The translations under genes and the position numbers were made by a program. Shown here piece after piece: positions 11,826 to 23,870 of a DNA stretch of 64,000 bases. The notes under the pieces are model-generated. The model was given only the letters and a program-made list of their open reading frames with translations, made no database searches and was not told the DNA's origin. This DNA is from Paragordius varius. Its lineage: Eukaryota > Nematomorpha. How positions within the stretch are numbered: the first letter of the stretch is position 1; every line of letters starts with the position of its first letter. The stretch lies in contig OZ176060.1 in assembly GCA_964247055.1 (NCBI GenBank), forward strand, positions 310,001 through 374,000. The letters are read 5' to 3'.

Positions 11826-14452
11826 CTTTATAAATACCGTAAATAAATTTAGCAATGGCGAAGGCCTGTTTTGAATTTTTATCAATATGATGAAAACAGT
11901 TTTACACGAGATTTATATTTAGGTCTTAAAAAGTTTTGCTTAAATATTTTGTAGATATCGGTGCATCTTTATGAATCCGTAAATAAATTTAGCAGGGATG
12001 AAAAGCTTAAGGTCTGGAAGGCTTTAGCCAAAGAAATCCAATATTTCAATATTTAAAAAATATACTTATTTATTGTGCAAAAATAAATTATTACAAAATT
12101 ATGTCAAATTAATTCGTTTCTCCGATCTACTCCTGTCTGATGGCTATTCTATATAAGAGCTGTCTGATCTACTGATATAAACTTTGCTAACTTATTTTCG
12201 TCATTTATGGTTTTATAAAAATATATATTACTGAATTCAAACCTAATATCGTCCTGATGATATTAGCATTTAAATGGTTTCAAGTGATGAAAATTATATG
12301 ATGTCATATTCTGAATTCTTGAAAAAATATATCAGTAGGATTTTCTAAATATTCAGTTGAACTTGCTTATAAACTTGAACTGACTACTATTTCTTGCCTA
12401 AATAAGCACTAAAACATTATAACCTTTAGTAAGCATTTACCCGAAAAATCTTTTTTGATACATGTCACAAAATTTCCATAACCTACCATATACATATATT
12501 AAATTTCTTTATTTAGGCTCATACAGTTTTCAGATTCCATAAATTCTTCCTAGTTCTCGAGATATCGGCTTTTGTAATAACCTTAATCCTGAATAAAACA
12601 GGATTAAAAATTCCGCCATCTCAAGAGGATGAGGAAGGCTCCTTCACCACTTTTAAAATCATTCACATGGTCCTTAATGACTTTTTTAGCGGGTGCTTAT
12701 ACATTTCCGAAATCGGGGGTTTAAAAAAATATTGGTAAATGCATCAGAATTATCATACCTTTGGTTTCTTAGGGATTTAAGAAATTTATTAACAATTTCG
12801 CGATAAGTGCTTCTATCAAAAAGCCAAATTTGTCCACATTTTTTTACAAAAATTTTTAAAAGCTAAATGACTTGAAAATTATCACTTTTTCATAATCTAA
12901 TATTAAAAACAATATTTTATCAAATAAATATTTTAGATGCTCCATCTAAGATTCACACTATTCAAGAAGTGCTATTTTATACAATGAGATTAAATGTTTA
13001 ATGTAAACTGAATTAAGAAAAAGCGATAAAATTTGTTACTGACATATTTTGATCCGTATTACAATGGTAGTGGAGCATGGTGAGAACAAAAAACATTTTA
13101 TTATTAAACATCTTTTCTAGATATTTAGAATATCCTGAATCCGACCATATAAGAAATTTGTGATTTCATAGTGCATATAAAGGTCTTTCACAAAAGTATA
13201 CTAAAAATCAAAGAAATGCACTATTTGACACTTGCGGTTTATAACATTGCGTTGTATGTTTTTATATTATTAGGTCTGGTGATGAATAAAATTTAAATAG
13301 CTATCAAGCTTAACACTTCAAATCAATTTGATCTAAATACTCAAAACTATGGGTGGGGTGAGTAAAAACAACGGAAAGAAATGGAATTTATGCTTCTCTA
13401 ATAAAATTATATATAAGCGAGGAAGTTTAAATAAAATTTAGTTTTGAATACTAAGCTATCAAACTTTTTTTTCGACGCAATTTTTATTTTACAGCATTTT
13501 TGCAAAAATATTATGTTTTAATTTTTAAGCAAAAATTAAGCTAATGCAGGAAAAGTGGTTTTATTCAAAATTTTATAGCTATTGCACACATGTCATGTTG
13601 AAAAAATTTTCTTTGAGTTTTTCCTTAAAATAAGTTATATCAAATAATTTAAAGGAATTTTATATTTTGGTATATTAATATTATATAAATGCAAACTTCT
13701 GCTATGTATATATAATATTCCATATTTCAAGGCCTAAGGTATCCAAAAACCATAATCAAATCGTAGACTAAAAGAAATATGTTGTAAATATCTTACTTAC
13801 ATTTTATAAAAAGCTTTGATTAAAAGATTACACCTTCAGTAATATCATTAATAAACTTAAAAAATTTCTGTAAATTTATTATTTTTATATTGTATTGTAA
13901 AATTTATGATAATTCTTTATTGGAGTTCAATAATGTGGCTAAAAACATTTTTTTTTAAAGAATTCTTTTATACTTTAAGTTTCTTAATCTCGACGGTTTT
14001 CAAACGCATTCAAACGTAATCAACTGATAGAATTAATCTTACAAATAAATTGAAAAAGGATGGCTCGCTAGAGTGTATACAGTACCCTCTTTTTTTGTAA
14101 ATAAAGAATTACAGACAAAAGGTATATTAAGAAATTAACCTATTAAAACTTGTTAAATTTCATAAATTACATAATTAATTGTGGTACCAAATTACATATT
14201 ATTTTATAATAAATTTAAAACAATCTATTCTAAAAGTATGTTTGACTTTTGAGAGAATATTTATGTCATATTATTACGTTTTTTCTGTTTTTTTGTATGA
14301 TAATTATTATAGTCAAAAATTACAGTTACACAACACACTCTACATAATTTGCATAATTATAATATTAAGCTCTATCAGATGGTGTAAAAGTTATTAACTC
14401 ATATTTAATAAAATGCTTAAATTTTTATAAATATATGCGTGCGTTTGATAAA
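11826..14452 (+). repeat. V unit, copy A
   Basis: Begins after a short TA run at CTTTATAAATACCGTAAATA and ends at ATATATGCGTGCGTTTGA. Both borders are shared with 23880-26632. CCGTAAATAAATTTAGCA occurs twice near the start (11838 and 11980). The end region contains the inverted form of a GCGAGCCAC block seen after M2 elsewhere. No terminal inverted repeats or coding frames were found. It could be a non-autonomous mobile element or simply part of a segmental duplication. Confidence 0.6.
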
Positions 14453-15177
14453 ATAAAATCAATTGAATATATTTTATTTAATTTAATATAATTTTCCTGT
14501 TTTAAAATTTTAGGAAAATGAAAATTTAAATAATATTTTTAATAATATTGTGATTTATTAATTTATTTTTATTTGATAGTATAAGTAAGTATATATTAAA
14601 AAGTAATTAGTTATTTCCATAGCATATGCAAGAAAGAGAATTATTATTGGCTAAAAAAATAAATATTGCAATGCTAACTACTCATACTTTGGTTGAATAT
14701 ATTTTTATGATTAAATTAAATATTAATTTTCCTGTTTTTGTTAGCATATTACATATATTATAAAATTAAAATAGAAGATATTTAAATTATTTTTTTATTT
14801 TGATATAAATTTATATCAATAAATAATTTAATATTTATAAAACAATTTTCTAATATAAAAAAAAATATTTTTAAATCATATAAATTTCTAATCTATTTCA
14901 ATGTTTTAACAAATATTCATTTGAACATTAAATTACCTGTAATTTAAAATTTATAAAAATTTTTTTTTGCAAAAATAATTGGTAAACTATATAAATTTGA
15001 TCTATTAATATTTATAAATATAATAAAATTGTTTATTTTTTTATTAAAAATTTTTAATTTAATTAAAACAACAACGCTTTTTTGACAAAAATGTTTGTTT
15101 AAATTTCTAAAATTTAAATCTTCCATATAATAGTTTTGTCATTTGAAGTGTTTTATTTTTATTTTTATGCAATTTTA
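14453..15177. other. AT-rich spacer
   Basis: Extremely AT-rich sequence with homopolymer runs. I find no gene and no recognisable repeat landmark in it. Confidence 0.5.
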
Positions 15178-15437
15178 TACATTAAAAATTGAAATTATAC
15201 GGACACAACGTAAAAATATAAAGACAAATATCTTTTTTTTCAAATTTTTATAAATCTTCATTTTTTTCTTATTGCAAAGTGTGAAGTAGATATTTACTAA
15301 AATAATCAATGTGATATTTTACCATCGTTATTATAGCTTATAGAGGAATAATTAAGGTTTAAAAAAGTATGGTTGTCTTTTGGAAAATTTGTCTTTTTAT
15401 TTTTACGTTTTGTCCATATAATTTTAATTTTACTGTA
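15178..15437 (+). mobile_element. M1 short inverted-repeat element
   Basis: The left end TACATTAAAAATTGAAATTA with ATACGGACACAACGTAAAAA pairs with the right end ACGTTTTGTCCATATAATTT...TTTTACTGTA. About 45 bp at each end are inverted copies. TACAGT-type ends and a length near 260 bp suggest a Tc1/mariner-related MITE with TA target duplication. Confidence 0.75.
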
Positions 15438-15619
15438 TAAAGAAAAAATTTATTTTATTTTTTAGCATGTTTAATTACAGTTTATATTTGCAAAGTTAAT
15501 CATTAATTATATAATCATTAATATTTATGTCTATTAACTTGATTTTAAACCATTTTCTTTGGTTTTGTAGATTTTTCATCATTAAATTATTTTTTATAAT
15601 TAAGAAGCATATATTTTAG

Positions 15620-16427
15620 ATTTTGGCGATTCCACTTACAAACTTTGGTGTGAACTCGATACAAAGCTTTATAAATACAACTTACACATCAACAAGAAAC
15701 GTATATTGATGATCCATCTAAACCGGCCTCATTTCTTAATTTATTGGAAAATGAAGATTTCACAAACGATGATTTAAGAAGAATTTTAAACGCTTCTTTC
15801 CATAACCTTTGTTATTTAAGGGAACATAAAAGCAAAAATACTCAACGAAATAATAATTCAAATGATGAAAATACCGAAACCAACAAAGATACCCTAATTA
15901 TTGATTTTGTAGAGGAACAGACGGAAATTTTAGATCTTTCGCTGAAAAAACCACCAAAAATTATAAAAGATTTTACCTCGGTATGTTCAAATGTTGATTC
16001 CAATGACATAAGTTTTAATGATATTAACAATCTATTTAATGATTACATTAATAATGGAATTAATGAGTCCTTAAACACTCAAAAATTGAAGAATGATTAT
16101 CGATGTATTCAATGTAATAAAATTTATAAGGACAAACATGTTTTAGTCACACATATTCGTTCTGTTCATGAACAAGTGAAATATCATTGCAATATTTGTT
16201 CGAAAATATTTTCTAACAAAGGCAATCTTGATAGGCACATTAAGTCAATTCATGAGAAAATTAAATATAAATGTCCGATTTGTAAAAAGAAATATACTAA
16301 AAAAGGCTATCTTGGAACACATATTCAAGCTGTTCACAGGAAAATTAAACATGAATGTCCGATTTGTAAAAAGGAATATACCGAAAAAAGCAGTATTGCC
16401 AGGCATATTAAAAATGTACATAATTGA
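15620..16427 (+). CDS. C2H2 zinc-finger protein, near-complete copy with one frame break
   Basis: Probable DNA-binding nuclear protein with four C-terminal C2H2 fingers and an acidic, asparagine-rich N-terminal part. The coding exon appears to begin after a splice acceptor (ATATTTTAG at 15611-15619) with DFGDSTYKLWCELDTKLYK. A one-base difference near 15690 breaks the frame, after which the reading frame is open to the stop. The open part from 15744 encodes 227 residues. At its start is ENEDF; then comes ILDLSLKKPP, a possible CtBP co-repressor contact; then fingers beginning YRCIQC, YHCNIC, YKCPIC and HECPIC, with HIxxVH-type ends. The same arrangement occurs in the minus-strand copy at 49396-50207, and the 3' flank is also shared. 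No upstream exon was found, so this may be a recent retired duplicate. The family assignment is firm; whether it is active is not. Confidence 0.75.
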
Positions 16428-16498
16428 ACACTTAATTCAACATATATAAAATATTAAATGTAGCATTAATATAATTTTGTTTAAATATCCATTTCGTA

Positions 16499-16504
16499 AA
16501 TAAA
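16499..16504 (+). promoter_or_regulatory. Candidate polyadenylation signal AATAAA
   Basis: Canonical hexamer about 70 bp after the zinc-finger stop. In so AT-rich a sequence it may be chance. The corresponding place after the 49.4 kb copy has AAATGATA instead. Confidence 0.3.
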
Positions 16505-16613
16505 AGATATTGAGATTCATATTATTTTATAAAGACGTTTATTGCAAAACGCATTTTCGTTAGTAGAATATTTGGAATGATATTTGACCGGTCTTCTCTG
16601 GAGTTTATTTTGT

Positions 16614-16880
16614 AAGAAAAATCGAATAACGACCAAACGTAAAAATTCAAACCCAAATATTTTTTCTTAAAGACAACCATTATATCTTGATTTCCTAAAT
16701 ATAACTGATTGTTTTAACTGCAGATTGTAAAATATATTTATTGGTAACACAATCAATTATGTATTTTACAATTCTAATTATATATACGATAAATTTGATT
16801 CTAAAATATATAGTTTGTGTTTTGAAAAAATTGTCTTTATATGTTCACGTTTTGTCCGTATAATTTTAATTTTTACTGTC
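16614..16880 (+). mobile_element. M1 element following the zinc-finger copy
   Basis: The worn left end (AACGACCAAACGTAAAAA) pairs with the better right end, ACGTTTTGTCCGTATAATTT then TTTTTACTGT. The interior has ACACAATCAATTATGTATTT. It stands between the zinc-finger gene and M2, as at 48974-49216. Confidence 0.7.
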
Positions 16881-16889
16881 CAATAGTCA

Positions 16890-17150
16890 TCTTTATTGAT
16901 GGCTAATTAGCAATACAGTAGCGTAAAATATAAAACAAATCTTGTCCATGAATTAATAAACAATTTTAATGTTGTAAAAATAGAAAAAATGTTTATTTCA
17001 CACCGTTTGTTGTTTTTAACTCCGACGTTATTGTATCGGCCAAATATAATGTAAAGTAGACAATAAAGTGAGTACTGTATATACTTTAAGTGTTTCATAT
17101 AACAAATAGGCTTTACAGTTTAATCGGCGACCCACGCTTTTACAATGTAA
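16890..17150 (+). mobile_element. M2 short inverted-repeat element
   Basis: Contains AATACAGTAGCGTA, the CACACCGTTTGTTGTTTT block and the closing GACAATAAAGTGAGTACTGT, followed by the GCGACCCACGCTTTTACAAT flank. The same order is seen at 63573-63850 and, inverted, at 48600-48972. Confidence 0.7.
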
Positions 17151-17814
17151 ATAATTATTAGTTTAAACCTTTTAGTCAATTATGTTTAAATCTTCTAAAA
17201 AACTGTTAAACACTAAGAAACTAAAATTATAAATTATTTGCATAAAACTTTAAAAATAAATAAATTATGCAAATTATTTAGAAAGCATTTTGGCGATAAA
17301 GTTTTCTATTATTTTAACAAGGATTAGCACAAACCAATACAAAGCAATATAGGATATAACATATGAAATAATATATTTTTAAATTTATTTAATAATTTTA
17401 CTAAATGTTTATTCTATATAAACACAAAAATACAACTAAACAGGAAATATATACTAAAAATGACATATATTCAGATATAATTCATCCTACAATAATATTC
17501 TTATAAAATTTAATTTATACGGACAAAGCCTAAAAAAATTTTTCCCCAAAAGACAGCTGTACTTTTTTAAACATGATTATTTAAATTCTCAATAAAAAAA
17601 GTCTTTATATTTTCCGTTTTGTCTGTAAAATCTAAATATTTACAAAAGTTAGATATTTTTTAACAACATATATTGGATAACCTATCAATCTCGTATAAAT
17701 ATTGTTAGTGTCTTAAATATTAAAATCTATTTTGTAATGTTTAACTTTGTGGATATTTAATAGATATAAAAGAGTCATTAAAAAAGTGTAGTTTATTTTT
17801 GATGATATATATTA
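17151..17814. other. AT-rich spacer with M1 remnant
   Basis: AT-rich. A worn M1 copy lies at about 17515-17642 (TTTATACGGACAAAGCC ... TTTTGTCTGTAAAAT). Nothing else is recognised. Confidence 0.45.
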
Positions 17815-18050
17815 GACCGTAGAAATTAGATTATACGGATAAAACACAAAAATATATAACAAATAATGAAAGACTTTTAAATTTTTATTTAAATTGCAAA
17901 ATATGAATAAGAGATGTTTATGTATTAATTTTACAGTTTAATTAAATATTTTTTAAAAAAAACCCGGTTAATAAAAGTTAGATTGTCTTTTCAAAAAAAA
18001 TTAACCCTATATTTTTACGTTTTTCTGTATAATTTTAATATTTTACTGTA
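17815..18050 (+). mobile_element. M1 short inverted-repeat element
   Basis: Left end GATTATACGGATAAAACACA; right end TTACGTTTTTCTGTATAATT then TTTTACTGTA, followed by the AATAGATGGCTTATTTAGTA flank common to U/R1 copies. Confidence 0.7.
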
Positions 18051-18059
18051 AATAGATGG

Positions 18060-19290
18060 CTTATTTAGTAGAGGTTTTTATAAAATTTTGGTTTTTTTAA
18101 ATATAGGCAAAAATGCCGGAATTGGGCGATAAAATCTTAAATATATGTAAAATTTTCATATTAAAAATATTTATAAAAAATGCAAAATATATAAAATTCC
18201 AGCAACATTTATTTGTTGAAGCGTACTTTATACTATTGTTTAATGGAAACAGTAGAAAGTGTAATATTATAAAAACACATTTTCTACATAGTTCGATGAT
18301 GCTAAATATTTCTATCACTTCTAAAATCGATTAAAAGATTTGTTTGTCTTTAATTTAATATGTTAATTATTTTACAATCCTAAAAATAGCAAACTAATTT
18401 TTCTGATTAAAATTTTGAACCAATCGAAATGTTATCACTATTGAATTATATAGAAAAAGGTTTTTTTAATCTATCTTCTATTCTTAATATCCCCTTTCCA
18501 TAAAATTATTTTAGAAACGGGTAACAATTTTTGCACAAATTTTGAAATAACAAACAAACTTATATACTCCAAAATTTAGCATGTTATTACGACGATAGCA
18601 GAGCCAAATAAATAATAAACAGATGGCATATTTTTAAAAAGTTATAGTAATGCAGATATTTATAGGGGTAAAATTAAAGTAACTGTGTTTAAAAAAACGA
18701 TTATTCATTGCAAGGTATAAATATTCACTTTTTTTTTACTTTTATCAGGTTATAAGCACTGACATATTTATCTTATGTATATTACTAAACTATTACTAAT
18801 ATGTCTGTTAAAGTCACCTCAGATATAAATTTTTGGCTTATAATTTTAATCATATCTAAAAATTCAAATTCAAAAACAAACTATGAACCGCGACTCTGTT
18901 TTAATAACACCAAAAAAATTTGAATAATTATGTTAACTACAGCTTTTTATTTTTTATCTATCCTCTTTTGCTTAAACCTATTTTATAATATATTTAAAAA
19001 ATTTATGATACTAAAAAAATTATTACAATGTAAACTCTAAAAAACGATTAAATTTGAATTTAAATAATAAAACAATATTTTTATTAAATTTAAATGAAAG
19101 ACCACTTTTCATATAATAGGATCTAAATTATTTTATAATTAATTTTTGCACAATAATTTTTTAATATTTATTAAAAAACTTAAATATTGTATATCAGACT
19201 TTAAGATGAATAAATTAAAAAATTTATTAATTAGCTTCGTAAAAAAATATCCTATCAAAAAGTCGGTTTTATTCAATATTGAGTTAAGAG
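18060..19290 (+). repeat. R1 repeat, direct copy
   Basis: Matches 10950-11820 and 22980-23870 up to about 18760, then continues to 19290 in step with the reverse complement of window positions 1-560. TCTACATAGTTCGATGATGC near 18285 and AACAGATGGCATATTTTTAA near 18618 are good landmarks. Open frames in both strands at 18097-18334 are small and not conserved between copies. Confidence 0.65.
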
Positions 19291-19297
19291 TTTAAGG

Positions 19298-19373
19298 CAG
19301 GGTTGTCCCACACAAATGGCTTTGCTGGACGCATATTTAGCTTAAAATTCCGACAAGCCGCATTTTGTATGTA
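19298..19373 (+). repeat. hAT-like terminal segment
   Basis: CAGGGTTGTCCCACACAAAT followed by GGCTTTGCTGGACGCATATT. It matches the inverted segment at 7469-7385 over about 70 bp. It is interrupted at 19373 by the M3 insertion, and its body beyond M3 was not traced. Confidence 0.5.
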
Positions 19374-19675
19374 TACCATATACAATTCAAATTCACCCTT
19401 GAACAATTCACACTCACCCTCAAATAAAATATATGTTTTTTAAGATTAAAAATTACCCATATTTTTATATATTTTTGAAAAATAAAAATTTTGTTTTAAA
19501 TTAAAATAATACTGAAAAAATAAAAACTATGCCATAATTATATATTTTATATTAATATTGAGTTATATTAGTTCGAAAACATCTAATTTATTTTTAGGGT
19601 GAATTTGAATTGTTCGAGTTAAATTGTTCGAAGGTGAATTAATTGTTCAAGGGTGAATATTAACTGTAAATGGTA
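19374..19675. mobile_element. M3, 302-bp MITE with TA target duplication
   Basis: Starts TACCATATACAATTCAAATT and ends with AACTGTAAATGGTA. The inner parts CACCCTTGAACAATTCA and TTGTTCAAGGGTGAAT are inverted partners. A TA dinucleotide flanks it on both sides (19372-19373 and 19676-19677). The TTCACCCT / AGGGTGAA motif is repeated several times within it. A further short echo of the family follows at about 19676-19735 (TCGAACAATTCAAATTCACC). Non-coding, probably Tc1/mariner- or PIF-like. Confidence 0.75.
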
Positions 19676-20879
19676 TATACAATTTAGAGTTCAAAATCAT
19701 CCTCGAACAATTCAAATTCACCCTAAATTATGTGTTTTTGCCAATATAACTCAATGTTAAATTAATTTATCCGATTTCATAAATAGATGGCAAATATATT
19801 GAGATATACTTCTCCTTTGAACTCTGTCAATTTTAAGACTTTAATTGATAATTTTTAACATGCTTAATTGTCGGATTAATATCGCTCTTGAATTATTGAA
19901 AATAATGTCATATAAAAACATTAATAAAATAATAGGTAAGTTTTCTTATATCATCGTTTGCGAAATCCTCATATTTCAACAATTAATTTTATCTTTGGAT
20001 CATTGACCGATTATAATAAAATATAAAAAAAACATTTTTATATATAATGTAACAAATGATTGAAAAAAGAATATATATTAAAATATTTTATCAATTTTAA
20101 TTATAAGATTAATATCATGTCCGCAATATTAATCTACAAGTCATTAATTATAATATATCTATAAGCGGACATTTGATTTAGCTTTAATTAATTTTGAATC
20201 AAATTATAGGCCGCGAACATTAGGGTTTATTTATATTTATATTTCTTTATAACCATATATTTATTGAATAAAAATTCATATATTTTATTTTATAAGTCAT
20301 ACATTAAAAATCGAAAATTTACAGTTTAAAGGTAAAGTTAAGACAAATTTGTTTATAAAAGACAACCAAACTTTCCAAGTATATATTTCATATAAGCTCT
20401 TTAATTACAATAATTGTAAACTCTAGAATTGATTGAGTTGGTAATATAATCTCTATTTCACACTTTACCATTTTAAACAATATTTAAATGAATAAAAATT
20501 TGTAAAGTATCGTTGTTTTTACATTTGTGTCTATTTTATATTTTACTGCATATAATTCAAGAAACCCCTTTTTACTCTATTGGTACCCATATATGGTCAA
20601 AACTCAACAGTTAATTTTTCCGTTTTAAATTGGTTTTAATATGGTATAATGTATATTTAAAGATGGTAAATATCTTAAATATTTGATATAACAGGATACA
20701 ATCAATTAATTTTAAAAAATAAAATAGTAGGTAATATATATGTAGTTAGCTTATGTTTTATTGATTTTCAAAAAAATCTAAACAATTTATTTTTCAGTTA
20801 TTTACCTAGTTAGTAATCAGTTAACATTGTAACATATTTTTTTTACATTCCAAAATAGTTTTGTTTAAATAAATTATAA
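19676..20879. other. AT-rich spacer with an M1 copy
   Basis: AT-rich, no gene seen. An M1-like copy lies at about 20302-20552: ACATTAAAAATCGAAAATTT at the left, a GTCTTTT/AAAGACAACC internal part, and TTGTGTCTATTTTATATTTT at the right. Confidence 0.45.
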
Positions 20880-21534
20880 TAGGTTATCATATATAACAAA
20901 ACTAAACATAAACAAGATGGCATATATATTGTAGTTTAGTCGTTCTGAATTAAAATTCGTTTTTATAAAAAAATACTTTTATAAACATCATCATAAAACC
21001 ATAAAAACGAAAACATCTTTTTAAAAAAATTTTTAATTATATTTATTTGATGTAATAAAATTATTAATTTAAAAACTGATAACTGTTGACCTTGCACTGA
21101 ACTAATTCTCAACTTCAACTAAAGAAGTCAAATTTTTAACCAAATTTAATTCAGTTATACATAATTATATAATTACTCTACGTAAAATAATATGTGCATT
21201 TTAGGGTGGAATATATTGTGTTTAATGGAAAACACGTTATCTTTCAAAATGAATAGTCAATTATTTAATAATGTGTGCGTATTTAATTATTAAATATAAG
21301 GAAAACAGTCACTGAAAGTTAAATATAAAATGTTTATATATCTAATTGTATAAATGTTGTTTAATTTATTTATACAACATTTCTGACATCTAGTTATTAA
21401 ATATAATTTAATAAAACTTTAAATTTATTTTTAAGCTTTTTATATTTATATATATTTGGAATATTACAAAACATCGGTTTAAAAAATCTATAAATTAAAA
21501 TAAATTACGAACTATTAGTTTAAGTATTCTTTCA

Positions 21535-21540
<6 letters not shown>

Positions 21541-21581
<41 letters not shown>
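21541..21581. repeat. (TA)n microsatellite
   Basis: About 20 TA units; a much shorter alternation occupies the corresponding site near 9225 in copy A. Confidence 0.95.
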
Positions 21582-21583
<2 letters not shown>

Positions 21584-22317
21584 ATAGTTTAATAAATTTA
21601 AAATGGAACATATTTTTTATAATATATTTTCACCTAACTCACGTTAAATAGCATCAAAATTTCTGTGTGATTTTCCATTTTATTTTTATTTTATTAACAG
21701 ATATTGGTTCAACACTTCAATGAAAATAAAATTATAAATCACACAATAAATTTATCTCCTATTAAACGGGAAATAGACCCAATTTTATTGTATAATGTAT
21801 GCATTATTGGCCATATTTTTAATCCCCTCTTAAATTAAAAAAAACTTTTTATGAAAAAAGTAAGTGTTTTGGTTTGCGGCATTCTTGATGTTTTTAGTCA
21901 TGGTCCCGTTAATAGAAAAATATTATTCATAAAAAGGAAAGAGGATTAATCACTATTTTACAAAATCAGGTTTTTTAAACCTTGTTTTTGGTATGTTTTT
22001 GATTGAAACATTAGATATAACTTGCACTTGCAATCCGATTTAACACCAAGGAAAAAATGAAATTATAAAAATTCGATTTTAAAATGCATTGAAATCAATT
22101 AATCTAACATTTTTACGGACTGGTATAATCAATCAATTTAAATAATCTACATTAATGGGAAAGAAATAATTTTATTATGTATTAAATTATTTCGGATGAT
22201 AATAATTTGACAGAAATTTATTAATATTTAAGCTATTTTTATATAATATTGGTGGAGTCTAAACGAAAAAATCATAAATAGAGGGGCGGATATCCCTATA
22301 GTAATAGGTAGACAATT

Positions 22318-22600
22318 ACAGTAATGGATTTATACGGATAAAACGCAAAAAATAATGAGAAATATATTTTTAAAAAAGACCGCTGCACTTTTATGAACTT
22401 AATATGTTTGAAAATTCATGGTTATAAATTACAAAAAAGAAAATAGAGATATATATGGGTTAAACAATCAACTATGTATTATACACTTGCACAATTAAAT
22501 AATTTATATAGGGAAATAATGGTTTAAAAATTATGGTTATCTTTTATAAAAAATATATTGTTTGTCCGTGTAATTTGAAATAGATGGCTTAGTTATGTTC
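22318..22600 (+). mobile_element. M1 element in copy B
   Basis: Left end TTATACGGATAAAACGCAAA; right end TTTGTCCGTGTAATTTGAAA followed by TAGATGGCTTAG. It is the counterpart of 9965-10222 in copy A, so M1 was already in place when the block was duplicated. Confidence 0.65.
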
Positions 22601-22799
22601 TTTTTATATTTAATATAAAAAATTATCTAGTAACTGTAAAATACAGTTATTATTAGGCGAAAATATTTAAAAAAAAGTGGATATTATTTAACTTCTGAAA
22701 TGGTATAATTTATTAAATATTTTTGGGTACTTTTGCTATTTATATATCCATACATAATGTTTTATTATCTAAAATTAAAATTTTTAAACCATAAATTTA

Positions 22800-23870
22800 T
22801 TTAATAAATTAAGAAAAAGTATATTATTATAAAAGAATCGTGTCTAATTTATTATAGTATAATTATATTAAACTGCGTCCGTAATCAACAAGTATAAAAA
22901 AATTACCTGTTTATATTTTAGGAATTATATCTTGATTATCATGCCTGGTTTAAGCCCTTACGAGTGATATAAGAAAGTTATTTATTTTGAGTGTATATCA
23001 GAAAATGGCATAATTTGATCACATTTTGTAATAAAATTTTTTTGGTTAAAGTTAACCGCTAATTTGATAAATATCACTAAAATATATTATAAAATACATA
23101 TAAAAAGCCAAACAATATTTTCAAAAAAACTTTTAGGCTCCAAAAATCGCAAATTTTTTCGTTCTTCTAAAATGGGCGAGTGCTTTTACGAAGAATGCCG
23201 AGATTGCGCGATATTAAAATATATGTTAAAATTTGATTCTAAAAAAATTTATAAAATAACGCAAAATTTTTAAAATTTAATTTTTAGAAAAATTTCGTTG
23301 AAACGTATTTCATACTATAATTGAGGTATGATGGAAACAGTGTAAAAGAGTTTTAAGATATTATAAAAACACATTTTTCACGTAATGATGCTAAACATTT
23401 TAATCACCTCAGAACTTCGATTAGATCTGTTTGTATCCATAAATCTTTTTACAATCCGAATAATTTGCAAGCAAACAAACTTTTCTAATTAAAATTCTCT
23501 ACCTTTTGAAATGTTTATCACGATTGAATTATATGAAAAAAGTTTTTTGAAAGCTTTTTTATATACTTTCTACAAAATTAATTTAAAAAAACGAGTAACA
23601 ATATTCGGAGAAATTATATCAAATAACAAACAAACCTATAAAATCCAGAATTTAGCATGTATTTTAAATTGAAAATGGCAGAGTCGTAAACCTTTACATT
23701 AATTAAAGAGATGGCATATTTTTTGACCAAATTTATTGATGTATACATATAAGGGGTAAAAATAAATAACTGTGTTTAAATAAATATTTATTCTTTGCAA
23801 GGTATCAATATTTACCTTTTGTTCCTTTTATAAAGTTAAAAAATATAATATACTTATCATCATATATATT
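22800..23870 (+). repeat. R1 arm and tail in copy B
   Basis: Counterpart of 10390-11820. Carries the GATTGCGCGATATTAAAATA segment at 23200 and the tail with AACTTCGATTAGATCTGTTT. There is no opposed left arm in front of this copy, unlike copy A. Confidence 0.65.

Noticed and set aside
11826-14452. V unit as a Helitron
   Set aside because: No 5' TC / 3' CTRR with hairpin can be shown, and no Rep/helicase frame is present.
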